From the NCBI GenBank assembly GCA_017445025.1, contig JAFSVJ010000120.1, forward strand, positions 1 through 39,142: 39,142 bases of DNA, in the 5' to 3' direction. The translations under genes and the position numbers were made by a program. Under the pieces are notes generated by a model. It was not told where the DNA came from and made no database searches. It was given only the letters and a program-made list of their open reading frames with translations. This stretch comes from Abditibacteriota bacterium (GTDB lineage Bacteria > Armatimonadota > UBA5829). Positions 1 to 8,475 of the stretch are shown one piece after another; the first letter of the stretch is position 1; each line of letters starts with the position of its first letter.

Positions 1-14
1 AAAAGGAGAAAATT

Positions 15-1250
15 ATGAAAAATATATTTTTATTTATATTTATTATTCCAATTTGTTCAATTTGTTTTGCAAGTGATAATATAACAAATGATCAGCAAAT
101 AGAAAAATTTGTTATAGATAATAATATCCAATTCTTATATGATGAGTTATTGGATTATGAATATTCAAGCACAAGTATAACAGATTGTGGGTATAAAGTT
201 TTAATAAATAAATTTGGAATTATAGACAAAAATAATCCCACATTATTTAAAGAACCAATACCTAATATTTATAATCAAGAAAATTCTAATTATGTAAAAG
301 AATTATCAAGAAAAGAATTTTCAGATAATCTATTTATGTATGACTATTTAATTGATGATAATATTTCTATACAAGATATGCGTTTATCGGGAAAGGAAGA
401 AAATCGTCCAATAAAATCTATTGCAATTAAAGATAATAAAGGAAATCTGATTTGGGATATATTATATTTAGCAAATGATAAATCACATATCCCTCCTCAT
501 GTATATAATATCTTTAAAATTGATGATAAATATATAGTTTTATATTGTTTTAAAAATCATCTAAAAATAGATGTTTGTAAAAATGCCGGCAAACCAATTA
601 TTGAATCAAAAGATTTATATAGTATATGGGGAGAAGTTAACAGGTATAATATAACTAACAGTAGTTTAATATCAAATAACTTAATTAAAATAGGATTTGA
701 AATAACTCCTGATTCAATACAAGTTTTAAGAAGCAAAAACAAAATAAATAATACTAATGATAAAGTATTATCAGATCCTATTTCTAATTCAAATTATAAA
801 AGTAGTAACAATATTAAGATTTCATCTGAAATATGGCAAATAACACCTTATTATGAAAATAATAATAAGTATCAACATTCTACTTTTGAAAACCTATATG
901 GTGCAAATTATCTTTATCCAAAATTAGTATGGATTAATGAAAATGAATTTCATAGGCTTATTTCAAATAAGAATAAACATTATGATTTTATTGAGCAAGA
1001 TACCGAGCCGACTATTGAGCAATTAAGAGAAAAGTTTCCGGATGACACTTTTTTCGGTGATGAGGTAGGAGATAAGGAAGAAATAAAAACAAGTTCAAAT
1101 AATCCTATCTCCGAAGGAGTTAATGGTATATCTGATTCAAAACAAGCACAGGACATTAACTTTCATAAAAACTTTTTTGTAAAAATCTATGATAAGTGCA
1201 AATCATTTTTTGCAAATCTTATACATCCAAGGGTTTCCGAAAATTCGTAA
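15..1250 (+). CDS. Secreted protein of unknown function, Asn/Ile-rich
   Basis: I do not recognise a family. The 411-residue product starts with a convincing signal peptide (lysine, hydrophobic run to about residue 19, cleavage after a CFA-like site), so export is likely. The body is rich in Asn, Lys, Ile and Tyr, with no repeated motif or catalytic signature I can name. The start is fixed by AAGGAG at 4-9 ahead of ATG. The C-terminal ~55 residues (SSNNPISEGVNG... to FFANL) recur in a damaged copy at about 2608-2748, which shows a paralogue existed. The last codons (HPRVSENS) lie inside a sequence resembling the intergenic hairpins at 30553-30584 and 25278-25327, so the natural C-terminus has probably been replaced. 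The promoter lies outside the window. Confident as a gene, unknown in function. Confidence 0.8.
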   Translation: MKNIFLFIFIIPICSICFASDNITNDQQIEKFVIDNNIQFLYDELLDYEYSSTSITDCGYKVLINKFGIIDKNNPTLFKEPIPNIYNQENSNYVKELSRKEFSDNLFMYDYLIDDNISIQDMRLSGKEENRPIKSIAIKDNKGNLIWDILYLANDKSHIPPHVYNIFKIDDKYIVLYCFKNHLKIDVCKNAGKPIIESKDLYSIWGEVNRYNITNSSLISNNLIKIGFEITPDSIQVLRSKNKINNTNDKVLSDPISNSNYKSSNNIKISSEIWQITPYYENNNKYQHSTFENLYGANYLYPKLVWINENEFHRLISNKNKHYDFIEQDTEPTIEQLREKFPDDTFFGDEVGDKEEIKTSSNNPISEGVNGISDSKQAQDINFHKNFFVKIYDKCKSFFANLIHPRVSENS

Positions 1251-1262
1251 GACTTTTTGGGA
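1231..1262. repeat. Hairpin repeat (HR3-like) overlapping the 3' end of the first gene
   Basis: The reverse complement reads CCCAAAAAGTCTTACGA followed by an ATTTTCGG arm and AACCC. This matches the hairpin at 30553-30584 with few mismatches, and the arms of the 50-bp element at 25278-25327 and 37178-37227. It covers the last codons and the stop of the preceding gene. HR1-HR3 are labels used only in this annotation. Confidence 0.6.
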
Positions 1263-1323
1263 TGATAAGATAGTGTCTCAATTTGAAAACACCAAAAAAA
1301 TATTTTATAGCAATGCTTAAAAA

Positions 1324-1355
1324 TTGTTTTTTTTTTTTTTTTGATGTGTTATAAT
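1324..1355 (+). promoter_or_regulatory. Promoter of the PepSY-like secreted protein gene
   Basis: A perfect -10 TATAAT lies at 1350-1355. The -35 region falls in a run of 16 T; TTGTTT at 1324-1329 gives a long 20-bp spacer, so the -35 is uncertain. The homopolymer just upstream of the -10 could vary in length by slippage and change spacing. Confidence 0.55.
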
Positions 1356-1450
1356 ATAATTGGGATTGTAAATGTATCTTTTGCAATTACAATTCACAAA
1401 TTAAAAATCCCCTTTATTATAAGGGAAGTTTTTAATATGAGGGTGAAATT

Positions 1451-2500
1451 ATGAAATATATTGTTTTATCCGTATTGTTTATGGTGGCTAATTTTATATT
1501 TGGGAGTGTCTATTCACTTCCTGTTTTGCAAGCGCCTCTTTTGAATGTAATCAAAGAATTTGAAGGAGAATCGGCTCATTTTGATGAGTCTTCTTCTTTT
1601 GAAGTGAGTTTAAATGAAATGTCTCCTTATTCTTCTGTTAAATATTATGTATACGATAAGAATAGTGATTATATTTGGGGCATAAACAGCAAAAAAGACC
1701 ATGTTGTTTATTTTGAAGAATACAGGTCTAGTTATGGTGGTAAAGCCGAAAACAAATATAGCGAAGAACAATGTAAAGAAATAGTAAAGGACTTTTTGAA
1801 TAAAAAATATGTAGGTTTTAAGGATATTGACTGGAAAGAAACCACTCTTATAGGAAAAAATGAATATAGAATATATCAATATACTTTTTGTTTTGAACAG
1901 TTTGTGGGGGATGTTCAAACATCCAATTTAATAGAAGTAAACATTCTTCCGGAAACAGGTGAAATAATAAGCGGCAAATTTGGATATGGTGATTATGATA
2001 ATATTCCGAAACCTGTTATAGATTGTGATAAAGCTATGGAAACTGTGTTAAAAGATATTAATATGGAAGAAGTTAACTATACTCCGCCTATATTATTGTA
2101 TAGTTATGATAATAAATTATTATGGATAGTTCATGAAATAGAAGGACGACGAGGAAGTGTGGTTTGCTCCTATGATTATGTTATTGATGCCATTACCGGT
2201 AAAATAGTATTTAAGTTTGGCCTTGAAAACATTCATCTTGCTTTGCCTACTAATGATTATATTGAATTGGATTATTTAAAAACTCGTGATATAATTAAAA
2301 ATGTTGTAATAGAAGATGATATTATTACAATTAAGGCATTTAGTGAAATATACAAATTAAAAATCAACAGTCCTTATATTGAAAGAAATAACTCAAGAGG
2401 ATATTTGGGCAATTCAGTTTATAAAGAAGGGGATAAAATCTATATTCCCTCCGCCATAACCCATAGCTTTTATAATGTTTACAGAAACATAGCAGATTAG
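1451..2500 (+). CDS. Secreted PepSY/YcdB-like domain protein
   Basis: The 349-residue product has a signal peptide (about residues 1-22). Its middle resembles YcdB/PepSY-type modules: two successive segments of charged helix followed by a strand ending in 'LPETGEIISG' (about 170) and 'DAITGKIV' (about 255). That TG-I/V turn after a strand is the hallmark I used. The C-terminal part (LKTRDII... GDKIYIPSAI) resembles a copper-amine-oxidase N-type dimerisation module often found in secreted proteins. No catalytic residues are evident; a binding or protease-inhibitor-like role is family-based guesswork. ATG is preceded by GAGGGTGA. It has its own promoter and is followed by a strong terminator, so it is probably monocistronic. 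Confidence 0.7.
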   Translation: MKYIVLSVLFMVANFIFGSVYSLPVLQAPLLNVIKEFEGESAHFDESSSFEVSLNEMSPYSSVKYYVYDKNSDYIWGINSKKDHVVYFEEYRSSYGGKAENKYSEEQCKEIVKDFLNKKYVGFKDIDWKETTLIGKNEYRIYQYTFCFEQFVGDVQTSNLIEVNILPETGEIISGKFGYGDYDNIPKPVIDCDKAMETVLKDINMEEVNYTPPILLYSYDNKLLWIVHEIEGRRGSVVCSYDYVIDAITGKIVFKFGLENIHLALPTNDYIELDYLKTRDIIKNVVIEDDIITIKAFSEIYKLKINSPYIERNNSRGYLGNSVYKEGDKIYIPSAITHSFYNVYRNIAD

Positions 2501-2507
2501 TAGGTGT

Positions 2508-2538
2508 AAAAAACTCTCCGTAATAAGGAGAGTTTTTT
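2508..2538 (+). terminator. Rho-independent terminator after the PepSY-like gene
   Basis: AAAACTCTCC, loop gtaataa, GGAGAGTTTT, followed by a T run. It begins 8 nt after the stop codon. Confidence 0.9.
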
Positions 2539-2607
2539 TTGTCCCCCTAAGCTTCATTCTCAAAAAGTCTTGCTTTGCTTCAACTTTTCCGGAGCGTGGA
2601 TATAAGA

Positions 2608-2748
2608 AATCAGAAATCAAAACAAGTTCCGGTCCTGTCTCCGAAGGAGTTAATGAAGCATCCAAACAAGCACAGGACATTAACTCTCATAATAACTTTT
2701 TTGTTCAAATCTTTAATAAATGCAAATTGTTTTTTGCAAATATAATAA
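2608..2748 (+). pseudogene. 3' remnant of a paralogue of the first secreted protein
   Basis: In frame this reads EIKTSSGPVSEGVN, then SKQAQDINSHNNFFVQIF, NKCKLFFANIIKQG. It aligns with the C-terminal ~50 residues encoded at about 1081-1230 (EIKTSSNNPISEGVNG... SKQAQDINFHKNFFVKIY). There is no start codon, ribosome site or upstream coding part. It is a truncated duplicate. Its ending (IIKQG) differs from the intact gene's repeat-derived ending and may show the ancestral C-terminus. Confidence 0.8.
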
Positions 2749-2772
2749 AGCAGGGCTCACCCCTGCTTTTTT
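2749..2772 (+). terminator. Terminator at the convergent junction with the GT2 gene
   Basis: AGCAGGG, loop ctcac, CCCTGCT followed by TTTTTT. It closes the remnant on the + strand and overlaps the stop of the - strand glycosyltransferase, for which it could act in reverse with a weaker T tract. Confidence 0.8.
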
Positions 2773-3718
2773 ATTGTTTTGTGGAAAAAAGTTTTCTTTG
2801 TTGTGTTAATATCTCGCTCATGCGAAGTTCAAAGAGTTGGTTAAGATATTTCTTTATGGAGTGTAAAATCAGCCCGGAAGAGAAGGACAGGACGCTTAAA
2901 AATCCCATAAATACACTCATAATAAGAGTAGGTATCCTTGGCACCAATCCCGTGTTTAAAAACTCAACATAAACAGAAATAAATCCACCTAATCCTATTA
3001 AAAACAAAACAATAGCTATTATTCCAAAGAATGTTAAGGGTTTTATATCTTTAAACAGTGAAAATATCTCTGTTATAACTTTAAAACCGTCCTTAAATGT
3101 GTTTAATTTACTATAAGAGCCTTCCGGACGATCTCTGTATTGAATAACTTCCTCAACTATATCCATTTTCTTATCCAAGGCAAACACTGTCATTTCCGTT
3201 TCTATTTCAAAACCTTGTGACAGAATAGGGTAGGACTTGGCAAAGAGATAGGAAAATCCTCTGTATCCGCTGGTTAAATCATGGATTTTAGCGTGGAAAA
3301 TAAGGTTTATCAAGTATGTCAAAAGCTTGTTTCCGGAGTTGTGGAAAGGCCTTTTGTTTTCTGTGAAATAGGTGGAGGAAAGTCTGTCTCCTAAGGTCAT
3401 GTGCACTCTTCCTGTTAAGATTGGGTCTACGAGTTTTTTTGCTTCGTTGGCAGGATATGTGTCGTCACCGTCCACCATAAGATAACACTCCGCATCAATA
3501 TCTCTAAACATACTCCTTAACACATTTCCTTTTCCTTGTTTATACTCGGGAATTACCACAGCTCCCGCATCTTTGGCGATTTGGGCTGTGTTGTCTTTGG
3601 AGTTGTTGTCATAGACATAAATGGTAGCTTCCGGTAGCTCACGCTTAAAATCTTCAACTACTTTTTTTATTGTTAATTCTTCATTATAACAAGGAATAAG
3701 AACCGCAATTTTATCCAT
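2771..3718 (-). CDS. GT2 glycosyltransferase, DPM1/polyprenyl-phosphate type
   Basis: This is a family 2 glycosyltransferase that would transfer a sugar from a nucleotide donor to polyprenyl phosphate or a related membrane acceptor at the inner face of the membrane. The N-terminus has the GT-A opening IPCYNEE (about 8-14), DNNSKDNT (37-44) and the metal-binding DGDD (83-86). A TSGYRGFS motif sits around residue 150. Two transmembrane segments (about 228-250 and 263-288) follow, as in membrane-anchored DPM/DPG synthase-like proteins. The length, 315 residues, is normal for the anchored type. It is the last gene of the - strand run, 17 nt after the GH123-like gene. The sugar and the acceptor cannot be told from sequence alone. 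Confidence 0.88.
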   Translation of the reverse strand: MDKIAVLIPCYNEELTIKKVVEDFKRELPEATIYVYDNNSKDNTAQIAKDAGAVVIPEYKQGKGNVLRSMFRDIDAECYLMVDGDDTYPANEAKKLVDPILTGRVHMTLGDRLSSTYFTENKRPFHNSGNKLLTYLINLIFHAKIHDLTSGYRGFSYLFAKSYPILSQGFEIETEMTVFALDKKMDIVEEVIQYRDRPEGSYSKLNTFKDGFKVITEIFSLFKDIKPLTFFGIIAIVLFLIGLGGFISVYVEFLNTGLVPRIPTLIMSVFMGFLSVLSFSSGLILHSIKKYLNQLFELRMSEILTQQRKLFSTKQ

Positions 3719-3735
3719 AATTTAACTCTTTATAT

Positions 3736-5925
3736 TTAATATTTGTTGATATAATTAATCATTTTTGTTTTCATATTATCAAAATCATTTACTGTGAGGA
3801 GAGATGAATCCTTTACCAAAATTAGGTCTTTAAATTGCATAAAGAGATTTTCCCCTTCGTTGGCTTCATTACCTTTATTATTCTTTTTGAGATAAGTTAT
3901 TTTATCTTCAAAGAGAGAAAGGAATTTTAGGTCATTTATTCCGTCACAGAGAGTTTTTAGACGAAGGGATGGAACAATGTCAATATTTGAACCTAATACT
4001 CTGTAATAAATAATTGAGTTGCATCCCGTTCCCTTTTCGGAGATATCCGCATTTATTCTCGGACCTATATTATTACATTTGAAAGGCACCATTATTTTGG
4101 TGTCTTTATTGTTAATATAAGTATTCCAAATATCTTTTCTTTCAGCCATAAGGTTTTCTTCTAAGGGATATGAAACTTTAATATAATCATTTTCGGTAAT
4201 TATTTTAACCGCCGGGGTGAGTAATTCCTTAAAATCAGCATATTCTTTGCTTTTTTGGTTATCCTCGGTCACCATCATATAAATATTGCAACCTGTATTT
4301 TGCTTAGCTGAGTTTACCAATTCTGTGGCAAAAACTCTCGCTTTATTGGAAATGTCTAAGCTGTCAATGGGCTTGATATAAATATTCTTGATACCGGAAA
4401 GCATAATGGTTTTAACGGTTAAGTCAAAGTTTTTACCGTCAGCTTGCCATTTTCCGAAATCATTTTCTTTATAGTTAAACCAAAAATCTGAGTTTGCCAC
4501 ATCAAGTGTGACACTGTTTATTCCTTTTTCAGTTAGGAAACGACAAATTTTATCAGTAAGTTGAAGATATCTTGTAAGCTCAAAGTTTCCCTCACATATT
4601 TCTTTGGCAAATTCCTCGTTAAAATCACATTCCGCAACAATATTGAAGGCAACAGGCAAATCTTTGGCTTCTGTTTCAAATTTAATGGGAAGCTCAATAT
4701 TAGTATCATTAAATGTGAGAGTGACCTTTCCTTTATATGTGCCTTTCTCTGTGTTTTCGGGGATTTTTGTTTCAATATAGAGAATGTGACTTGTCCCTCT
4801 TTCTATGTTTTCAAAGGTTAATTCATGTCCTTCTCCCATAAATATGGGGTCATATTTCCCCTCGCATTCATCTAAACCACCGAATTTAATATTGTCTTTA
4901 AAATCTCCCTCATAAGCAAATTTGATTTCATTTATAGGTTCGTAAGCGGAAAAAATCAAACCTAAGCCACATAAAGATCCTTTGTTTGCAAAGATTCTTC
5001 CTTCCGGTCTGCTTACATAAGAGTTAAGTTTATTTTTTCCGTAACTTGAACTGCAATCAATAAAGGAGAACATAAATGGTAGGGGCTTTTCAAAGGACAG
5101 AGCCTGTGCCTGAGCTGTAGCTCCTCTGTAATATGTCATTTCTTTATTGATTTGGTCGAAAATAATGCGAGCTTTTTGGATAGATTCTCTGTTTTTAACC
5201 TCGCTTATTTTTGCTAATTCATCTAAGTAAGAAGCTTGAACATTCCTAAAGTTTTCCGGTAGAGTTTCGTCTGTGGGGTTTAACTCTCTTATTCTGATAT
5301 TCATTTTTTGTTCAAAGGATTTGAATGCTGTCTCATCGTCGGAGAAGTAAAGGTCGGTCCAATCAAAAATGTTTTCCGTAAGGGATTGGGTGGGAATATT
5401 TTCTCTGTGAGATTTTCGGATAACTTTAATAACCCAGTCGTCATTTACAAAATGTGAGTCTGTTAGGGATTTTCTGTCAATAATAAGAATAAAATCCCAA
5501 CCGGTTTTTGATACATTAGGGGAGACTTTATATTTGTTGCTCCAAGCTATATTTTTGTTGTAGGCGTCATAGATAATTCCCCCGGGATAAATAATATAGT
5601 GAGCAAAGAGATTGGAAAATCCTTTTTTGCCTATGTAAATTTCAACTCTGTCTTTGTCATAGTTCGGGTTTTCTTTGTAGTAGGTGGTTCTGTCAAGTAT
5701 GGAAGTGTTAAAATCTTTGAGGTCCATACCTATAAAGATTTCATTGTTGGTATGCATAACTTTTAGGAAGCTTTGAGTATTTTCTCCCTTGTCGCCCAAA
5801 AGCATGGCAGGAGACGCCTTCATATTTTGAAAGGAAGAGGGAATCTCTACAGTCTTTTCACTATATATAGCCCCAAAAGAAGCTATCTGTAATAAGATAA
5901 GAATAATAATTAAATAATATTTCAT
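3736..5925 (-). CDS. Secreted GH123/DUF4091-like protein with CBM9-like N-terminus
   Basis: The 729-residue product has a signal peptide (about 1-18). Residues ~25-210 look like a CBM9/DOMON-type carbohydrate-binding sandwich (NYDKDRVEIYIG, then TGWDFILIIDRKSL). Residues ~300-410 form a beta domain ending in 'YIETKIPENTEKGTYKGK', the strand signature found in DUF4091/GH123-like proteins. The C-terminus has 'LRLKTLCDGINDLKFLSL' (about 650-670), the classic end-of-barrel motif of DUF4091. GH123 enzymes are retaining N-acetyl-beta-galactosaminidases; I cannot place the catalytic Asp-Glu pair with certainty here, so activity is unproven. It lies 21 nt downstream of the HD-domain gene and is probably co-transcribed. 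Exported, likely glycan-binding or glycan-degrading. Confidence 0.72.
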   Translation of the reverse strand: MKYYLIIILILLQIASFGAIYSEKTVEIPSSFQNMKASPAMLLGDKGENTQSFLKVMHTNNEIFIGMDLKDFNTSILDRTTYYKENPNYDKDRVEIYIGKKGFSNLFAHYIIYPGGIIYDAYNKNIAWSNKYKVSPNVSKTGWDFILIIDRKSLTDSHFVNDDWVIKVIRKSHRENIPTQSLTENIFDWTDLYFSDDETAFKSFEQKMNIRIRELNPTDETLPENFRNVQASYLDELAKISEVKNRESIQKARIIFDQINKEMTYYRGATAQAQALSFEKPLPFMFSFIDCSSSYGKNKLNSYVSRPEGRIFANKGSLCGLGLIFSAYEPINEIKFAYEGDFKDNIKFGGLDECEGKYDPIFMGEGHELTFENIERGTSHILYIETKIPENTEKGTYKGKVTLTFNDTNIELPIKFETEAKDLPVAFNIVAECDFNEEFAKEICEGNFELTRYLQLTDKICRFLTEKGINSVTLDVANSDFWFNYKENDFGKWQADGKNFDLTVKTIMLSGIKNIYIKPIDSLDISNKARVFATELVNSAKQNTGCNIYMMVTEDNQKSKEYADFKELLTPAVKIITENDYIKVSYPLEENLMAERKDIWNTYINNKDTKIMVPFKCNNIGPRINADISEKGTGCNSIIYYRVLGSNIDIVPSLRLKTLCDGINDLKFLSLFEDKITYLKKNNKGNEANEGENLFMQFKDLILVKDSSLLTVNDFDNMKTKMINYINKY

Positions 5926-5946
5926 AATAAATCTCTCAAATTTACC

Positions 5947-6612
5947 TTACATGTCCTGTCCGTTTATATTAAGGGTAAATGTGGCATTTAATACTTTTGC
6001 GGACTGTTCGCATAATTTCACTCTGTCTATGAATAACAAGAAATAATCTCTAACTTTGGCTATATTTTGATCAATGGTCATTTTAAGAAGAATATTTCTT
6101 TTTTCACTGTCAATAATAAGTTTATTGTCTGTTACTGAAGCGTTTACTTTGTCGTGAATATCAAAAGTTTCTGAGTCGGGAGTGTCTTGCACTCGAGATC
6201 TGTGGGCGTCGCTTTTATCCGCAATTATGAGAGCTGCCGCCAATTCATGGATTGGTTGACCATGCCTTTCGTCATGATTTGCAATAGCACTTGCCACTTT
6301 AATGGCGTCTGACATGGTGCAGTGGTATTTTAACATAAAATTAAGTGCGATAATTGCACCGGTTTCCGCATGGTTATGCCTTAGAATTGAGTTTCCTAAG
6401 TCGTGGAGAAGACCGGCTATTCCCCCCATTTCGTATATATGATTGTCATAATTAAGGTCTTTTAATATTTGTTTTGTTCTCTTGGCAACGACTATGGAAT
6501 GTCTAAAGCCATGTTCTGTATATCCTATAGATTTCATTTGCTCATTGGCAAAATTGAGCATATCTATTATTTCTTGGTTTTTCTCTAAAGTTTCTAAATA
6601 TATCTCTTTCAT
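5947..6612 (-). CDS. HD-domain phosphohydrolase
   Basis: This is a metal-dependent phosphohydrolase of the HD superfamily, 221 residues, cytoplasmic. The metal ligands are visible: H38 in GFRHS, H70-D71 in GLLHDLG, further histidines in LRHNHAE (about 78-82) and ANHDERHG, and a late Asp in DKSDAHRSR. The arrangement suits a small stand-alone HD protein that acts on a nucleotide or phosphate ester. The substrate is unknown. The start ATG overlaps the TGA of the upstream small membrane protein by 1 nt (TGATG), so translation is coupled. Given a c-di-AMP-receptor-like gene in the same operon, a nucleotide-signal role is possible but speculative; it lacks the 7TM region of PgpH enzymes. Confidence 0.88.
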   Translation of the reverse strand: MKEIYLETLEKNQEIIDMLNFANEQMKSIGYTEHGFRHSIVVAKRTKQILKDLNYDNHIYEMGGIAGLLHDLGNSILRHNHAETGAIIALNFMLKYHCTMSDAIKVASAIANHDERHGQPIHELAAALIIADKSDAHRSRVQDTPDSETFDIHDKVNASVTDNKLIIDSEKRNILLKMTIDQNIAKVRDYFLLFIDRVKLCEQSAKVLNATFTLNINGQDM

Positions 6613-7019
6613 CAGTCTGATCCTTTTGTGGTGCTGTCGTAGAGAGTCTTGTTGTCTTTTCCGGTTATTTTAAGACCGCTCCCTTTAATGTTATGTTCTT
6701 TTAGAGTGTTTATTATTTCATCTTTAATGGTGAGGGCTTTGGCTTTTCCTTCCCCTGTGTCGGAGAGATTTGTTTTAATTGTAATAAAATTATTGTTTGA
6801 TACAAGTATTAAAACTTCGTTTTCTGTGGCGTCTTTGGGATAAGATGTTTTATAATTGAACAACAAAAGAGCGGATTTGTCTATGTTTGTTTTGAAAGAT
6901 GTCACTTGTGAGATACCGCTTGACAGAACTATTAAAGCAACAGCTACCAAAAGCCCTGTGAGACAACCCTTTCTGTATTTACTTCTCTGTAATTCTAAAT
7001 CTTGTTTGTTATCACTCAT
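6612..7019 (-). CDS. Small single-TM protein of unknown function (135 aa)
   Basis: No family recognised. A basic N-terminus (residues 1-17) is followed by one transmembrane helix (about 18-40, GCLTGLLVAVALIVL). A ~95-residue extracytoplasmic domain follows, with a strand pattern (NEVLILVSNNNFITIKTN) and a mixed alpha/beta end (ALTIKDEIINTLKEHNIKG). The positive-inside rule puts the C-terminus outside. The start overlaps the stop of the 120-aa gene by 1 nt (TAATG) and its own stop overlaps the HD gene start, so the three are translated in lockstep. The coding call rests on this packing and on a sensible membrane topology. Confidence 0.75.
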   Translation of the reverse strand: MSDNKQDLELQRSKYRKGCLTGLLVAVALIVLSSGISQVTSFKTNIDKSALLLFNYKTSYPKDATENEVLILVSNNNFITIKTNLSDTGEGKAKALTIKDEIINTLKEHNIKGSGLKITGKDNKTLYDSTTKGSD

Positions 7020-7381
7020 TATTCTATATATGCTACCCCTGTCAAATTTCCTTTTTGAGGGATTGTCACAGAGGCATTTTCATCTATATTTTCTTTTATG
7101 TAATTATTATCTAAATATAATCCAATGATTTTATGGTTAGTGTTATTTGTGACAGATGTTTTATTTTCTTTTTCTGTCACAGAGATTTTATCCAAAAACT
7201 CTTGTTTATCTGTCCAAATAACAGAGGGATATTTTGCATTATAAGCTTCCGTCACTTTTGTGTCCGGGACTTTTATAAAGCAGAGACCTATTCCGATTAA
7301 TATCATTATAATACATACCACATAAGTGGAGTATCTTTTTTCGTATAATATTGTATTTAATAATTCTTTATCTTCAAACAT
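7019..7381 (-). CDS. Small single-TM protein of unknown function (120 aa)
   Basis: No family recognised. The cytoplasmic N-terminus is about 18 residues, with one transmembrane helix at about 19-40 (TYVVCIIMILIGIGLCFI) and an extracytoplasmic region of ~80 residues rich in Thr/Asn/Lys. It has the same architecture as the next gene (short inside, one TM, small outside domain), so the two could form a membrane pair. It starts within the stop of holB (TAATG, 1-nt overlap), which implies translational coupling to a DNA polymerase subunit gene. This arrangement argues it is real despite the lack of homologues I can name. Confidence 0.72.
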   Translation of the reverse strand: MFEDKELLNTILYEKRYSTYVVCIIMILIGIGLCFIKVPDTKVTEAYNAKYPSVIWTDKQEFLDKISVTEKENKTSVTNNTNHKIIGLYLDNNYIKENIDENASVTIPQKGNLTGVAYIE

Positions 7382-8475
7382 TATTTTTTTAGCTCAAACA
7401 ATAGTCTGCAAAGCATAGCTTGGAGACTTATGGCAGTGTTGACGTTTGCCTTTAATTTATCTTTGGTTTTCCAAATAATATTAATGGCTTTAATTATTTT
7501 TTCTTCCGTTAATTTGTCGGAGAAAGTTTTGATTTCATCTTTTTTGTCAATGTTTATTAATTCTTTGGACTCAGAGGTTTTGAGAACAAGCATATCTCTA
7601 AAGATTAGGGATATCATATCGAGGGCAAACAAAACCCCCTCCTGTGAAGTGATTTCACAAATGATAGGGTAGGAATAAAACAGCTTGGGGTCAGCTTTGA
7701 TTTCCTCTTTGGTTATTTTTCCCGTTTTAGAAAAATAGTTATCTTTATTGGAGAGAATATCCGCAAGATATAATAAATCCATAGGCTTTGTAATAATGGA
7801 TTTGACACAGTCAAAAGTTATTTGCCTAAGGTCATCTCTCTTTTCGTTTTCCGCTAAAATAAGAGCTTTTCCTATGGATCCCATAGAATAGGAAATCGCA
7901 AAAGTGAGAAAGCTTTGGTCTAAATTATGGTTTTTGGAAAGATATGATTTAATAACATCCTTGTTTATGGGACTTAAATTAATAACAATACTTCGGCTTC
8001 TTATGGTTTGTAGAATATTGTGTGGATTTGAGTAAATAAGAATGTTGATTAAATACGTGGGCGGTTCTTCTATTATTTTTAAAATGGAGTTGGAAGCTTC
8101 TTCGTTAAGAGTATCTCCCTTTTGGATAATGTTGATTTTGTACTTTGCCTTTATTGGTGGATACATAGAGAGCTCTTTAAGGGCTCTCATTTGGTCAATG
8201 GTGGTGTTTTGACCTTTCGGATACCAATATGCTATATTTGGATTGTGTTTTTGTGCATAGGTTTGGCAATTATTACAGAGACCGCAAGGGCCCTTGGGGG
8301 TTTTATTTTCGCATAACAAAGATAAGGCAAACTGTTCAGCTAATTGTAGTTTGCCTACACCTTCTTCTCCTGTAATAATTATACTTTGGGGCACATCCTC
8401 GGAAAGTGAAAGGTTGCATAAATATTTAGAGGCAGTTTCATTTCCGAGAATATGGTCAAATCCAAAATTATGCAT
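7381..8475 (-). CDS. holB: DNA polymerase III subunit delta'
   Basis: This is the clamp-loader subunit delta', which works with delta and gamma/tau to load the sliding clamp. Residues near 36-44 form a Walker A loop (TGEEGVGKLQ, numbering from the upstream TTG minus 2). Four cysteines typical of clamp-loader zinc modules follow in a CENKTPKGPCGLCNNC arrangement. 'SNSILKIIEEPP' and 'ILIYSNPHNILQTIRSRS' are the family's Walker B-adjacent and sensor-like motifs; the usual SRC is SRS here. I chose ATG at 8475; a TTG at 8481 would add two residues. The start lies inside the yaaQ-like gene's end (8-nt overlap). The tmk-yaaQ-holB order is a well-known arrangement in Firmicutes-like genomes. Confidence 0.93.
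   Translation of the reverse strand: MHNFGFDHILGNETASKYLCNLSLSEDVPQSIIITGEEGVGKLQLAEQFALSLLCENKTPKGPCGLCNNCQTYAQKHNPNIAYWYPKGQNTTIDQMRALKELSMYPPIKAKYKINIIQKGDTLNEEASNSILKIIEEPPTYLINILIYSNPHNILQTIRSRSIVINLSPINKDVIKSYLSKNHNLDQSFLTFAISYSMGSIGKALILAENEKRDDLRQITFDCVKSIITKPMDLLYLADILSNKDNYFSKTGKITKEEIKADPKLFYSYPIICEITSQEGVLFALDMISLIFRDMLVLKTSESKELINIDKKDEIKTFSDKLTEEKIIKAINIIWKTKDKLKANVNTAISLQAMLCRLLFELKK

Noticed and set aside
2414-2680. - strand reading frame across the PepSY-like gene end
   Set aside because: It is antisense to the real gene, the terminator and the remnant, with no ribosome site.
2727-2972. Short + strand reading frame antisense to the GT2 gene
   Set aside because: Its first codons belong to the 3' remnant at 2608-2748; the rest is the reverse of the glycosyltransferase and passes through a terminator.
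5947-6612. Cyclic-di-AMP phosphodiesterase call for the HD protein
   Set aside because: PgpH-type enzymes have a large membrane region; this is a small soluble HD protein, so only a generic phosphohydrolase call is supported.
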